Positions 10,715 through 18,799 of a DNA stretch of 64,000 nt are shown one piece after another. Positions within the stretch are counted from its first letter, which is position 1, and each line of letters opens with the position of its first letter. The stretch comes from Streptomyces termitum (GTDB lineage: Bacteria > Actinomycetota > Actinomycetes > Streptomycetales > Streptomycetaceae), in contig NZ_BMUL01000016.1 in assembly GCF_014650175.1 (NCBI RefSeq), positions 62,001 through 126,000 on the forward strand. The letters are read 5' to 3'. Under the pieces are notes generated by a model that was given only the letters and a program-made list of their open reading frames with translations, did no database searches and was not told where the DNA came from. A program made the translations under genes and the position numbers.

Positions 10715-11108
10715 CTGGACGACCCTGATCGGGTCGACAGAGGAAATAACGGACGCGTACACGACGCCTCCCCGCCTGAACGCATGCGAACTGCACTACA
10801 CGCAGATCGACGAAAGAGGCAGGTCGGCGACTTTGATGCTTGAGACCACGGAGCTACCCGACAAGCCGGCACCCGTCTGGGCAGGCAGGGAGTACAACAC
10901 CGTTGAGATTTATCTGAGGTTCACGGGAGTGAAGGGTCTGAAAATTGACGGCTGGGAGGCAGGTATCCGCGACGCAGAAATTATTTTCACCCCCCAGGGA
11001 AGCAAGGGCGTCCGAGTCTCTGTCGAATCAGCGGGTTCACAATTCTCTTTCGAGGCGTCCGAGTCCTCTTTGATCCGGACACGCCCCTACCTCGCAGGAA
11101 AAGAATGA
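10701..11108 (+). CDS. Imm50-like immunity protein (second, divergent copy)
   Basis: A 135-residue protein related to its upstream neighbour. ATLMLETTELPDKPAPVWAGREYNTVEIYLRF and LKIDGWEAGI correspond in order to the first copy's ITLRVD...DTVQCHLKF and SLSRW segments. It lacks the last 30 or so residues of the first copy. ATG 10701 lies inside the end of the first gene, so translation is coupled. Two 60-base lines counted by hand inside it gave about 57 % G+C, far below the surroundings. Divergence between the two copies suggests immunity to two related toxins rather than a fresh duplication. Confidence 0.65.
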   Translation: MSGSDWTTLIGSTEEITDAYTTPPRLNACELHYTQIDERGRSATLMLETTELPDKPAPVWAGREYNTVEIYLRFTGVKGLKIDGWEAGIRDAEIIFTPQGSKGVRVSVESAGSQFSFEASESSLIRTRPYLAGKE

Positions 11109-11206
11109 TCCCGGGTTCAGCTCCTGGATTCCATCGCTCGCGGTGGCCAAGAGAACAAGGGCGACGGAAGTGTCGTCCAATGAGCGCGATGAGGGAAGGC
11201 GGAACA

Positions 11207-11710
11207 GTGCGGGAGGAGAACGTTCTTGCCGAGGTGATCGTCACCGGGCGGCTGGAGCTTGTGCCGTTGGGGGTGGGGCATGCCGAGGAGATGGTGGGGG
11301 TGCTGGGGGATCCGGCGCTGCACGGCTTCGTCGGGGGTGTGCCGGAGGGGCTGGAGGAGTTGCGGGCGCGGTACGCGCGGTGGGAGGCGGGGGCGCCGGA
11401 GGCGGGGACCAGTTGGTGCAACTGGGTGGTGCGCGCTCGTGGGGAGGGGCGGCTCGTCGGGACCGTGCAGGCGACCGTCATCGGTGAGGAGGCCGAGGTG
11501 GCGTGGGTGGTCGGGAGCGCCTGGCAGGGCCGGGGGTACGCCTCCGAGGCGGCCCGCGCGCTCGTCGGGTGGCTGCGGGACCGGGGGCGTACCGTCGTCG
11601 CCCACGTCCACCCGGACCACCACGCCTCCGCCGCCGTCGCCCGCGCCGCCGGGCTCGTACCGACCGGTGAGGTGCACGACGGGGAGGCGCGGTGGCGGCT
11701 CCCGGAGTGA
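11207..11710 (+). CDS. GNAT-family N-acetyltransferase
   Basis: A GNAT acyltransferase of 167 residues. It opens with the usual TGRLELVPLGVGHAEEMVGVL and contains the acetyl-CoA binding core VAWVVGSAWQGRGYASEAARAL, where QGRGYA is the pyrophosphate loop, then HVHPDHHASAAVARAAGL. It transfers an acetyl group to an amine on a protein or small molecule; the RimJ/Bls-like layout does not reveal the substrate. GTG 11207 is preferred because GAAGGCGG precedes it; ATG 11180 would add nine residues. G+C returns to the core level here. It converges on aspS across a shared terminator. Confidence 0.85.
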   Translation: MREENVLAEVIVTGRLELVPLGVGHAEEMVGVLGDPALHGFVGGVPEGLEELRARYARWEAGAPEAGTSWCNWVVRARGEGRLVGTVQATVIGEEAEVAWVVGSAWQGRGYASEAARALVGWLRDRGRTVVAHVHPDHHASAAVARAAGLVPTGEVHDGEARWRLPE

Positions 11711-11844
11711 GCGGAGGAGCCGGGCCGGGAAGGGAAGGGACCGGCCGGGCCGTCGTCGGGGCGGTGCGTCCGCGGTCCGGGGGCGGCCCGGGGGCGGCCC
11801 GGGGGCGCCGCGGGGTTTCTCGGCGGGCTGAGGGTCGTGCACGC

Positions 11845-11882
11845 GAGGGGCCCGGAACCACGGGTGTGGTTCCGGGCCCCTC
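11845..11882. terminator. strong bidirectional terminator between GNAT gene and aspS
   Basis: A perfect 17-base stem (GAGGGGCCCGGAACCAC against its complement) closes a four-base loop GGGT. It lies 134 bases after the acetyltransferase stop and 15 bases after the aspS stop on the other strand, so it serves both convergent genes. Like most streptomycete terminators it has no long U tract. Confidence 0.85.
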
Positions 11883-11897
11883 GGGCGGCGCGGGTGG

Positions 11898-13682
11898 TTA
11901 CTTGGCCGGGTCCGCCGACGGCTTCTCGACGGGCTTGCGGAGCTGGATGTTCAGCTCGCGCAGGCGGGTCTCGTCGAGCTCGGTGGGGGCGCCCATCATG
12001 AGGTCCTGCGCGTTGCCGTTGAGGGGGAACGCGATGGTCTCGCGGATGTTGGGCTCGTCCGCGAGGAGCATGACGATGCGGTCCACACCGGGGGCGATGC
12101 CGCCGTGCGGCGGGGCGCCGTACTGGAAGGCGCGGAGCATGCCGGCGAACTCGGTCTCGACGGTCTCGCGGTCGTAGCCCGCGATCTCGAAGGCCTTGAA
12201 CATGATGTCGGGCTCGTGGTTCCGGATGGCGCCGGAGGAGAGCTCGATGCCGTTGCAGACGATGTCGTACTGCCAGCCGAGGATGTCCAGCGGGTCCTTG
12301 GTCTCCAGGGCCTCCAGGCCGCCCTGGGGCATCGAGAAGGGGTTGTGCGAGAAGTCGATCTTGCCGGTCTCCTCGTCCTTCTCGTACATCGGGAAGTCGA
12401 CGATCCACGCGAAGCGGAAGACGTTCTCCTCGAAGCGGCCGGCGCGCTTGGCGGCCTCGACCCGGACCGGGCCCATGATCTTGGAGACCTCGTCGAACTC
12501 GCCGGCGCCGAAGAAGACGGCGTGGCCGGGCTCCAGGCCCAGGCGCTCGGTGAGGACCTTGACGTTCTCCTCGGTGAGGAACTTGGCGATCGGGCCGGTC
12601 AGGATGCCGCCCTCACCGACGCGGATCCAGGCCAGGCCCTTCGCGCCGAGCGAGATCGCGTAGTCGCCGAGGGAGTCGAAGAACTTGCGCGGCTGGTCGC
12701 CGGTGTCCGGGACCGCGAGGGCGCGCACGTGCCTGCCGGCGAACGCCTTGAACTCGGAGTCCGCGAAGACGTCGGTGAGGTCGACGAGTTCGAGGTCGGT
12801 GCGCAGGTCGGGCTTGTCGTTGCCGTACTTGAGCATCGACTCGCGGAACGGGATCCGCGGGAAGGGGGAGGTGACGTGGCGGCCGCCGCCGAACTCCTCG
12901 AACAGCTCGGTCATGAGCTTCTCGATCGGCTGGAAGACGTCCTCCTGCTCGACGAAGCTCATCTCGACGTCGAGCTGGTAGAACTCGCCGGGCGAGCGGT
13001 CGGCGCGGGCGTCCTCGTCGCGGAAGCAGGGCGCGATCTGGAAGTAGCGGTCGAAGCCCGAGATCATGAACAGCTGCTTGAACTGCTGCGGGGCCTGCGG
13101 GAGCGCGTAGAACTTGCCCGGGTTGAGGCGGGACGGGACGACGAAGTCACGGGCGCCCTCGGGGGAGGTCGCGGTGAGGATCGGGGTCGCCATCTCGTTG
13201 AAGCCGAGGGCCACCATCTTGGAGCGGATGGCGGCGATGACGGCGGAGCGCAGCATGATGTTGCGGTGCATGCGCTCGCGGCGCAGGTCGAGGAAGCGGT
13301 ACTCCAGGCGCCGCTCCTCGTTGACGCCGTCGTCGGCGTTGATGGTGAAGGGGATCTGCTGGGCGGCGCCGAGGACCTCGACCTCGCCGACCTCGACCTC
13401 GACCTCGCCGGTGGGCAGCTCGGGGTTGACGTTCTCCGCGCCGCGCGAGACGACCTTGCCGTCGACGCGGACGACGGACTCCTTCGTCAGCTTGTCGAGG
13501 GCCTCGTAGGCCGGGGTGCCGGGGCGGGCGACGAGCTGCGTGATGCCGTAGTGGTCGCGCAGATCGATGAAGAGGATGCCGCCCAGGTCGCGCCGATTGT
13601 GCAGCCAGCCGCTCAGCCGGACGTCGGTGCCGACGTCAGAGGCGCGGAGCTCGCCGCAGGTGTGGGACCTGTACCGATGCAT
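11898..13682 (-). CDS. aspS: aspartate--tRNA ligase
   Basis: A 594-residue class II synthetase that attaches Asp to tRNA-Asp. The N-terminal OB-fold anticodon domain (GWLHNRRDLGGILFIDLRDH) is followed by motif 1 and the catalytic core (RFLDLRRERMHRN, PILTATSPEGARDF, QFKQLFMISGFDRYFQIAPCFRDED), the bacterial insertion domain, and motif 3 near the end (GIAPGVDRIVMLLADEPNIRE, broken here into pieces of the family pattern). The tail ends in KPVEKPSADPAK. A His stands where discriminating enzymes often carry another residue, so it may also charge tRNA-Asn; see findings. The gene is divergent from the PP2C regulator with 137 bases between. Confidence 0.97.
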   Translation of the reverse strand: MHRYRSHTCGELRASDVGTDVRLSGWLHNRRDLGGILFIDLRDHYGITQLVARPGTPAYEALDKLTKESVVRVDGKVVSRGAENVNPELPTGEVEVEVGEVEVLGAAQQIPFTINADDGVNEERRLEYRFLDLRRERMHRNIMLRSAVIAAIRSKMVALGFNEMATPILTATSPEGARDFVVPSRLNPGKFYALPQAPQQFKQLFMISGFDRYFQIAPCFRDEDARADRSPGEFYQLDVEMSFVEQEDVFQPIEKLMTELFEEFGGGRHVTSPFPRIPFRESMLKYGNDKPDLRTDLELVDLTDVFADSEFKAFAGRHVRALAVPDTGDQPRKFFDSLGDYAISLGAKGLAWIRVGEGGILTGPIAKFLTEENVKVLTERLGLEPGHAVFFGAGEFDEVSKIMGPVRVEAAKRAGRFEENVFRFAWIVDFPMYEKDEETGKIDFSHNPFSMPQGGLEALETKDPLDILGWQYDIVCNGIELSSGAIRNHEPDIMFKAFEIAGYDRETVETEFAGMLRAFQYGAPPHGGIAPGVDRIVMLLADEPNIRETIAFPLNGNAQDLMMGAPTELDETRLRELNIQLRKPVEKPSADPAK

Positions 13683-13819
13683 CGTCGTTCATCCACTCTT
13701 CGGTTCGATGGGGAGACTCACAGCTAGTTAAGTCGTCATCAAGCGTACCGGGACACTCAAGATCAGGATTCGAATACTCTCGGTGGCGACCTGCTGTCCG
13801 ATATTCCTAAAGTGGGGCA

Positions 13820-15937
13820 ATGCGCACCGAGGACGTCCTGGCCGCGATCGCGACGGGCCTGTGGCGCTGGGACAACGCCTCCGGGACCGTCTCCCTCGAC
13901 GCCGAGGCCGCCCGGCTGCTCGGGCTGCCCGCGGAGCCGGTGCGGCTCACCGAGGCGGCCGTCCGGTCCCGCTTCCATCCGGTGGACTGGAACGAGATCG
14001 ACGGCGTGGTCCAGCTGGCGGTGGCCGAGGGCACCCTCGCCGAGGCCCGGCTGCGGATCATGGACGAGCGGGGGCGGATCGTCCGGACGGTGCGGAGCCG
14101 GTCGAAACCGCTGGTGGAGAGCGGTGACTACCAGCTCGTCGGCACCCTCCAGGAGATCGCGGACCCGCAGCCGGGCACGGCCGGGCCGCACACCCCGATC
14201 ACGGGCGACTGGCGGCGGTCGCGGGAGGCGTTCCTGCTGGACGCGGGGCGGGCGCTGGCCGAGGCCCGGTCGACGGCCGAGGTGCTGCGGGTCGCGGCCT
14301 CCCTGTCGATGCCGGGCTTCTCGCCGGACGGGCTCGCGGTCTTCGGGCTGGCGGGCGACCGGCTGACCGTGATCGGCCACCACGGGCAGCGGGACGGCGA
14401 CGAGGGCCCCTTCAGCTCGATGACGCTGTCGACGGACTACCCGGCGGCGGAGGTGGTGCGGACCGGGCGGGCGCTGTACCTGCCGTCCCCGGAGGAGTAC
14501 CGGCGCCGCTTCCCGGCGACGTGGCCGCTGGCCGAGCAGTTCGACCGGCAGTCGTGGGCCTTCGTGCCGCTGGTGGTGGCCGGGCGGACGATGGGCGCCT
14601 GGATGGCGGCCTTCAAGCACCCGGTGGCCTTCACCCCCGACGAGCGGTCGGTGCTGACGACGGTGGCCCGGATGCTGGCGCAGGCGCTGGCGCGGGCCGG
14701 GGTGGCGGAGTCCGAGCGGGAGCTGTCGCAGGGGCTCCAGCGGACGATGATGCCGGTCCTCGGGCCGGGCATCCCCGGCATCCGGGTCGCGGCCCGGTAC
14801 GTGCCCACCGGCGGCGGGCTCCAGGTCGGCGGCGACTGGTACGACATGATCCGGCTGCCCGGCCGGTCGGGCAGCGCGCCGGGCCGGGTCGCCCTGGTCA
14901 TCGGGGACGTACAGGGGCACGACGTGCGGGCGGCGGCCCTGATGGGACAGCTGCGGATCGCGCTGCGGGCGTACGCCTCCGAGGGGCACCGGCCGGACGC
15001 GGTGCTCTCGCGGGCCTCGCGCTTCCTGTACGGGGTGAACGACGGGGACGACGGCGGCCCGAACGGCGGCCCGCGCTTCGCGACCTGCCTGTACCTGGAG
15101 GTGGACCTGGAGACGGGGGCGGTGGAGATCGCCCGCGCGGGCCATCCGGAACCGGCGGTGCGGATGCCCGACGGAACGGTTCTGCAACGGCCCACGGCGG
15201 GCGGGCTGCCGCTGGGCATCGTCCCGGACACCGACTACCCCACCACCCGCTTCGCGCTGGCGCCCGGCGAGACGCTGATGATCTGCACCGACGGGCTCCT
15301 GGAGACCGGCGGGCACGATCTGGACACCGGCTGGGAGCGGGTCCGGCGGCTGCTCGAACAGCACCGGGGCGAGGATCTGGAGGAGCTGGCGGACCGCCTG
15401 GTGGAGGCGGTGCACGGGCCCGGCTCGCACCACACCACCGGCCCGCTGGCGGACCGGCGCGAGGACGACATCGCCGTCCTGCTGCTCTCCCGCCGTCCGG
15501 TGGAGGCGGCCCGGCCGGCGCCGCGCCGCACCCTGATGACGATCGCGCAGGCGGAGCCGGAGCGGATCGCGGAGGCGCGCGAGCAGGTGCGGCAGCTGCT
15601 GCACGACTGGGCGGACGGGGACCAGCTGGACGCGGCGGTCCTGATGGTCTCCGAGATGGTCACCAACGTCCTCGTCCACACGGACGGCGACGCCCTGCTG
15701 ACCGCGCAGGTGGCGGCCGGGGAGGAAGGCCGGCGGCTGCGGGTGGAGGTCTCCGACGCCAGCGACGAGCTGCCGCACAAGCGGCACCCGGGCGAGATGG
15801 CCTCCAGCGGGCGGGGCCTGGTGCTGATGGAGATGCTGGCGGACGCGTGGGGCGTGGAGCCGCGCGGCGAGGGCAAGACGATCTGGTTCGAGCTGTCGGA
15901 GCCGGTGGAGCCGGTGGCGGCCGCGGAGGCGGGGTAG
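13820..15937 (+). CDS. PAS-GAF-SpoIIE phosphatase with RsbW-like ATPase domain
   Basis: A 705-residue cytoplasmic multidomain regulator. A PAS-like domain (about 5-110) and a GAF domain (about 135-290) are followed by a SpoIIE/PP2C phosphatase (about 320-535) with metal-binding segments GGDWYDM, VIGDVQGHD, TDGLLE and REDDIAVLLL. The C-terminal HATPase_c_2 domain (about 560-690) has ELVTN-like SEMVTNVLVHT and GRGLVLM. Such proteins dephosphorylate anti-anti-sigma factors while the ATPase domain can act as an anti-sigma kinase, so both arms of a partner switch are in one chain. No anti-anti-sigma or sigma gene is adjacent. GTGGGG lies before the ATG. Streptomyces genomes hold dozens of paralogues. 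Confidence 0.92.
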   Translation: MRTEDVLAAIATGLWRWDNASGTVSLDAEAARLLGLPAEPVRLTEAAVRSRFHPVDWNEIDGVVQLAVAEGTLAEARLRIMDERGRIVRTVRSRSKPLVESGDYQLVGTLQEIADPQPGTAGPHTPITGDWRRSREAFLLDAGRALAEARSTAEVLRVAASLSMPGFSPDGLAVFGLAGDRLTVIGHHGQRDGDEGPFSSMTLSTDYPAAEVVRTGRALYLPSPEEYRRRFPATWPLAEQFDRQSWAFVPLVVAGRTMGAWMAAFKHPVAFTPDERSVLTTVARMLAQALARAGVAESERELSQGLQRTMMPVLGPGIPGIRVAARYVPTGGGLQVGGDWYDMIRLPGRSGSAPGRVALVIGDVQGHDVRAAALMGQLRIALRAYASEGHRPDAVLSRASRFLYGVNDGDDGGPNGGPRFATCLYLEVDLETGAVEIARAGHPEPAVRMPDGTVLQRPTAGGLPLGIVPDTDYPTTRFALAPGETLMICTDGLLETGGHDLDTGWERVRRLLEQHRGEDLEELADRLVEAVHGPGSHHTTGPLADRREDDIAVLLLSRRPVEAARPAPRRTLMTIAQAEPERIAEAREQVRQLLHDWADGDQLDAAVLMVSEMVTNVLVHTDGDALLTAQVAAGEEGRRLRVEVSDASDELPHKRHPGEMASSGRGLVLMEMLADAWGVEPRGEGKTIWFELSEPVEPVAAAEAG

Positions 15938-15947
15938 GGCGGGTGCC

Positions 15948-17030
15948 TCACCCGTTCGGCGGAGGCGGGGTCCCCGGTTCGGGGTGGTGGGTGCCGTAGC
16001 GGGCACGGAGCTCGACCAGGACGCCGGTGGCGGCGGCGGTGAGCGGCACGGCGAGGAGCATGCCGAGGATCCCGGCGACGGAGGCACCCGCGGTGATGGC
16101 CAGCATGACGGCGGCGGGGTGCATCTGGACGGTGCGGCTCTGGACCATCGGCTGGAGCACGTTGCCCTCGATGACCTGGACGGCGAGGACGACGCCGAGG
16201 ACCCACAGGGCGATGACGAAGCCCCGGTCGGCGAGGGCGACGAGGACCGCGACGGCGCCGGAGAGGAAGGCTCCGAGGTACGGGATGTAGGCGGTGACGA
16301 AGACCAGGGCGGCGAGGCCGATCGCGCCGGGCACGTCGAGGACCAGCAGGCCGACGCCGATGAGGACGGCGTCCACGGCGGCGACGAGGGTGGTGCCGCG
16401 CATGAAGCCCTCGACGGCCTCGAAGGCGCGGCGGGCCATGGCCTCGGCGGTGTCGCCGGTGGCGGCGGGGACGAGGGAGCGCAGGGCGCCGGCGGCCCGG
16501 TCGGAGTCGCGCAGGAAGAAGAAGATGAGGAGGAGGGCGAGGACGGCGGTGGCGAGCATCTGGCCGACGACGCTGAGCCCGGAGATCACCCCGGAGGCGG
16601 CGGTGCCGCCGAACTTCTCCAGGAGCTGCTTGGCGTTGGCGGCGAGGTCCTCCAGGGAGGTGCCGGCGGCGCCGAGGTGGTCGGCGATGTCGGCGGCGGC
16701 CTGCCGCAGCGAGGCGAGGATCTGGTCGCCGGTCTCCAGGAGGGCGGCGACGACGATGTACGTGGCGCCGCCGACGACCACCAGGACGGCGGCGACGGTG
16801 ACGGCGGCGGCCAGCGACTTGTTGACCTTCATCCGCAGCAGCCTGCGGTAGAGCGGGCCGAGCAGCGCGGCGCCGAGGATCGCGAGCAGCACCGGGGTGA
16901 CGGCCGCCTTGAAGACGACGCAGAGCCAGACGAAGACGGCGGCGACACCGGCGACGAGCAGCAGGACGGCGCACCAGGCGGCGACCTTGCGGGCGGGTTC
17001 GGGGAGGAGCGGCGCTCGGCTCGTCTGCAC
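15948..17030 (-). CDS. AI-2E family transporter (UPF0118 permease)
   Basis: A 360-residue membrane protein with about seven or eight helices. Landmarks are the N-terminal hairpin, the long amphipathic stretch of residues 110-150, and the conserved block AYIPYLGAFLSGAVAVLVALAD with EGNVLQPMVQSRTVQMHP, all typical of the AI-2E/PerM family. Members export autoinducer-2 or act as Na+/H+ antiporters, and the substrate here is open. The tail is a short Pro-rich cytoplasmic extension (GTHHPEPGTPPPPNG). GTG 17030 is taken as start; the ribosome site (GGACGG) is weak. It ends ten bases from the convergent PP2C gene, leaving almost no room for a terminator. Confidence 0.9.
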   Translation of the reverse strand: MQTSRAPLLPEPARKVAAWCAVLLLVAGVAAVFVWLCVVFKAAVTPVLLAILGAALLGPLYRRLLRMKVNKSLAAAVTVAAVLVVVGGATYIVVAALLETGDQILASLRQAAADIADHLGAAGTSLEDLAANAKQLLEKFGGTAASGVISGLSVVGQMLATAVLALLLIFFFLRDSDRAAGALRSLVPAATGDTAEAMARRAFEAVEGFMRGTTLVAAVDAVLIGVGLLVLDVPGAIGLAALVFVTAYIPYLGAFLSGAVAVLVALADRGFVIALWVLGVVLAVQVIEGNVLQPMVQSRTVQMHPAAVMLAITAGASVAGILGMLLAVPLTAAATGVLVELRARYGTHHPEPGTPPPPNG

Positions 17031-17184
17031 CCGTCCATCAGAGCACGCGCGCGTGGTGCGCGGCCGGGCGTGACGGGCCGTCCGGGTGACGGCCCGTCAC
17101 GCCCCTCCCGGGGCTCGGGGGGAGTGCCCCGGGAAGCCGGAAGGGGGCCCTTCCGGAGGGAGCCCTTCCGGGACCCCCTTCCGA

Positions 17185-17241
17185 GGGGCCTTCCCCTGAG
17201 GAGTCCTCCCCTCAGGGGTCCTCCCCTCAGGGGAAGGCCCC
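17185..17241. terminator. nested inverted repeat after the pirin gene
   Basis: A perfect 17-base inverted repeat (GGGGCCTTCCCCTGAGG and its complement) encloses 23 bases that contain a second hairpin built from the same words (CCCCTCAGGGG). Upstream to about 17110, further CTTCCGG/CCGGAAG words repeat. As the pirin gene runs leftward into this block, it is best read as a complex terminator. The block also isolates the AI-2E gene from pirin read-through. Confidence 0.65.
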
Positions 17242-17252
17242 TCAGGGGGTCC

Positions 17253-18077
17253 CTACTCGCCCATCCCGTGGACCGCCGGAACGGTGCCGAGGCGGCCCGC
17301 CTGGAAGTCCTCGAAGGCCTGGCGCAGTTCGGCCTGGGTGTTCATGACGAACGGGCCGTAGTGGGCCATGGGCTCGCGGATCGGCCGCCCGCCGAGGAGC
17401 ACGACCTCCAGGTCCGGGGTGTGCGCGTCCTGCTTCTCGTCCGCCTTGACGGTGAGCGAGCCTCCCCCACGCTCGGCTTCGCTCGCGCGGGAGGTACCCC
17501 CACCGCCGAAGACGGCGGTCTGCCCGAGGTGGATCGGGCGGCGCTCGGCGCCCGCGGTGCCGCGGCCGGCCATGACGTACGCGAGGCCGTTGAAGTCCTC
17601 GCGCCACGGCAGGGTGATCTCGGCGCCGGGGCGCAGGGTGGCGTGGATCATCGTGATCGGGGTGTGGGTGATGCCGGGGCCCTCGTGGCCGTCGAGCTCG
17701 CCGGCGATGACGCGGAGCAGCGCGCCGCCGTCGGGGGAGGTGAGGAGCTGGACCTGGCCGCCGCGGATGTCCTGGTAGCGGGGGGCCATCATCTTGTCGG
17801 CGGCGGGGAGGTTGACCCACAGCTGGAGGCCGTGGAAGAGGCCGCCGCTGACGACGAGGGACTCCGGCGGGGCCTCGATGTGGAGGAGGCCGGAGCCGGC
17901 GGTCATCCACTGGGTGTCGCCGTTGGTGATGGTGCCGCCGCCGCCCTGGGAGTCCTGGTGGTCGAAGGTGCCGCCCTGGGGGGCCGTGGTGACGGCGAGG
18001 ACGGGGCGCGGGGCGGCGTCGGCCCGGGCGGCGACGCGCGGCAGGGTGAGCGGGTTCTCGACAGTCACGGCGGGCAT
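17253..18077 (-). CDS. pirin-family protein lacking its first metal-binding segment
   Basis: A 274-residue bicupin of the pirin family, which act as iron-binding redox sensors or quercetinases. The start is secure: AAGGAGGT stands seven bases before ATG 18077 and the head reads MPAVTVENPLTLPRVA as in other streptomycete pirins. After RPVLAVTTAP the sequence jumps directly to TFDHQDSQGGGGTIT, omitting the usual stretch of some 45-50 residues with the metal-binding HPH motif. Later parts are normal (WMTAGSGLLHIEAPPE, LPWREDFNGLAYVMAGRG, MAHYGPFVMNT). A 42-base repeat has entered the gene in frame and adds a Ser/Arg/Glu/Gly insertion near residue 195. Metal binding is probably lost, making this a candidate pseudo-enzyme. 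Confidence 0.85.
   Translation of the reverse strand: MPAVTVENPLTLPRVAARADAAPRPVLAVTTAPQGGTFDHQDSQGGGGTITNGDTQWMTAGSGLLHIEAPPESLVVSGGLFHGLQLWVNLPAADKMMAPRYQDIRGGQVQLLTSPDGGALLRVIAGELDGHEGPGITHTPITMIHATLRPGAEITLPWREDFNGLAYVMAGRGTAGAERRPIHLGQTAVFGGGGTSRASEAERGGGSLTVKADEKQDAHTPDLEVVLLGGRPIREPMAHYGPFVMNTQAELRQAFEDFQAGRLGTVPAVHGMGE
17461..17502. repeat. streptomycete palindromic repeat element inside the pirin gene
   Basis: The stretch begins CCTCCCCCACGCTCGG and ends GGGAGGTACCCCCA. CCTCCC at one end pairs with GGGAGG near the other, and GCTCG occurs twice between them. From memory this sequence recurs between genes in many Streptomyces genomes. Here it lies within the coding sequence and is read through in frame as GGGTSRASEAERGGG. 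Confidence 0.6.
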
Positions 18078-18198
18078 GGCGGGACCTCCTTGGTACGGCC
18101 TGAGGAGCACGGGAGCCGAGGGCTTTCGGCCTGCTCGGCCCGTCCTCGTACCCTCACTTTAGTTGAATGATGAACTTCCTGCCACCCGGAACGCGGAA

Positions 18199-18224
18199 CG
18201 CCCGGGAGGAATTCCTCCCGGGCG
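18199..18224. terminator. perfect 26-base palindrome after sseB-like gene
   Basis: CGCCCGGGAGGAATTCCTCC... is its own reverse complement over 26 bases, centred on AATT. It lies 30 bases beyond the stop of the leftward SseB-like gene and before the pirin promoter, so it probably ends that transcript. Confidence 0.7.
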
Positions 18225-18254
18225 CTCTCCCCACTTCGTCACGTCCAGCGTGCG

Positions 18255-18749
18255 TCAGCCGTACATCCGCCGCATCGCGAAGTCCACCATCTGCTCTACG
18301 GCCTTCGCGTCGAAGACGATCCGGTGCTCGCCCTCCATGTCGAGCACGAAGCCGTAGCCGGTCGGGAGCAGGTCGATCACCTCGGCCCCGGTGATCACGA
18401 AGTACTTCGACTCCTTGCCCGCGTACCGCCGCAACTCCTTGAGCGAGGTGAACATCGGGATGACCGGCTGCTGGGTGTTGTGCAGGGCCAGGAAGCCGGG
18501 GTTGTCGCCGCGCGGGCAGTAGACCTTGGAGGTCGCGAAGACCTGCTGGAAGTCCTCGGCGGCGAGGGTGCCGGTGGTGAAGGCCCGGACGGCGTCGGCG
18601 AGGGAGGGCGGCGAGGGCTCGGGGTAGAGGGGAGCCTGCGGCTGCCCGTACCCGGCCTGCATCCCGGCCGTCCCGGCCTGCATCCCGGGGGCCCCCTGCG
18701 GCATCCCGTACTGCTGCTGCGCACCGGGATTCTGCTCGTAGCCGTACAT
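18255..18749 (-). CDS. SseB-family protein with Gln/Gly/Pro-rich head
   Basis: A 164-residue cytoplasmic protein. The first 50 residues are low complexity, rich in Gln, Gly, Pro and Met (GMQAGTAGMQAGYGQPQAP). The remainder matches the SseB N-terminal domain with FQQVFATSKVYCPRGDNP, VIPMFTSLKELRRY and TGYGFVLDMEGEHRIVFDA. The family name comes from a Salmonella serine-sensitivity protein, and its biochemical function is not known. ATG 18749 has only a weak ribosome site. It is divergent from the acyl-CoA dehydrogenase and shares that 168-base control region, so the paired operators there could affect it too. Confidence 0.8.
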   Translation of the reverse strand: MYGYEQNPGAQQQYGMPQGAPGMQAGTAGMQAGYGQPQAPLYPEPSPPSLADAVRAFTTGTLAAEDFQQVFATSKVYCPRGDNPGFLALHNTQQPVIPMFTSLKELRRYAGKESKYFVITGAEVIDLLPTGYGFVLDMEGEHRIVFDAKAVEQMVDFAMRRMYG

Positions 18750-18799
18750 GGGCCCTGAGCCTACTGCGTCACAGTTCACCCGAAAGGGGTTGCCCTTAT

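Noticed and set aside
11105..11179. N-terminal extension of the GNAT protein from ATG 11105
   Set aside because: The 25 extra codons overlap the end of the immunity gene, are Arg/Pro/Gly-rich and lack a ribosome site.
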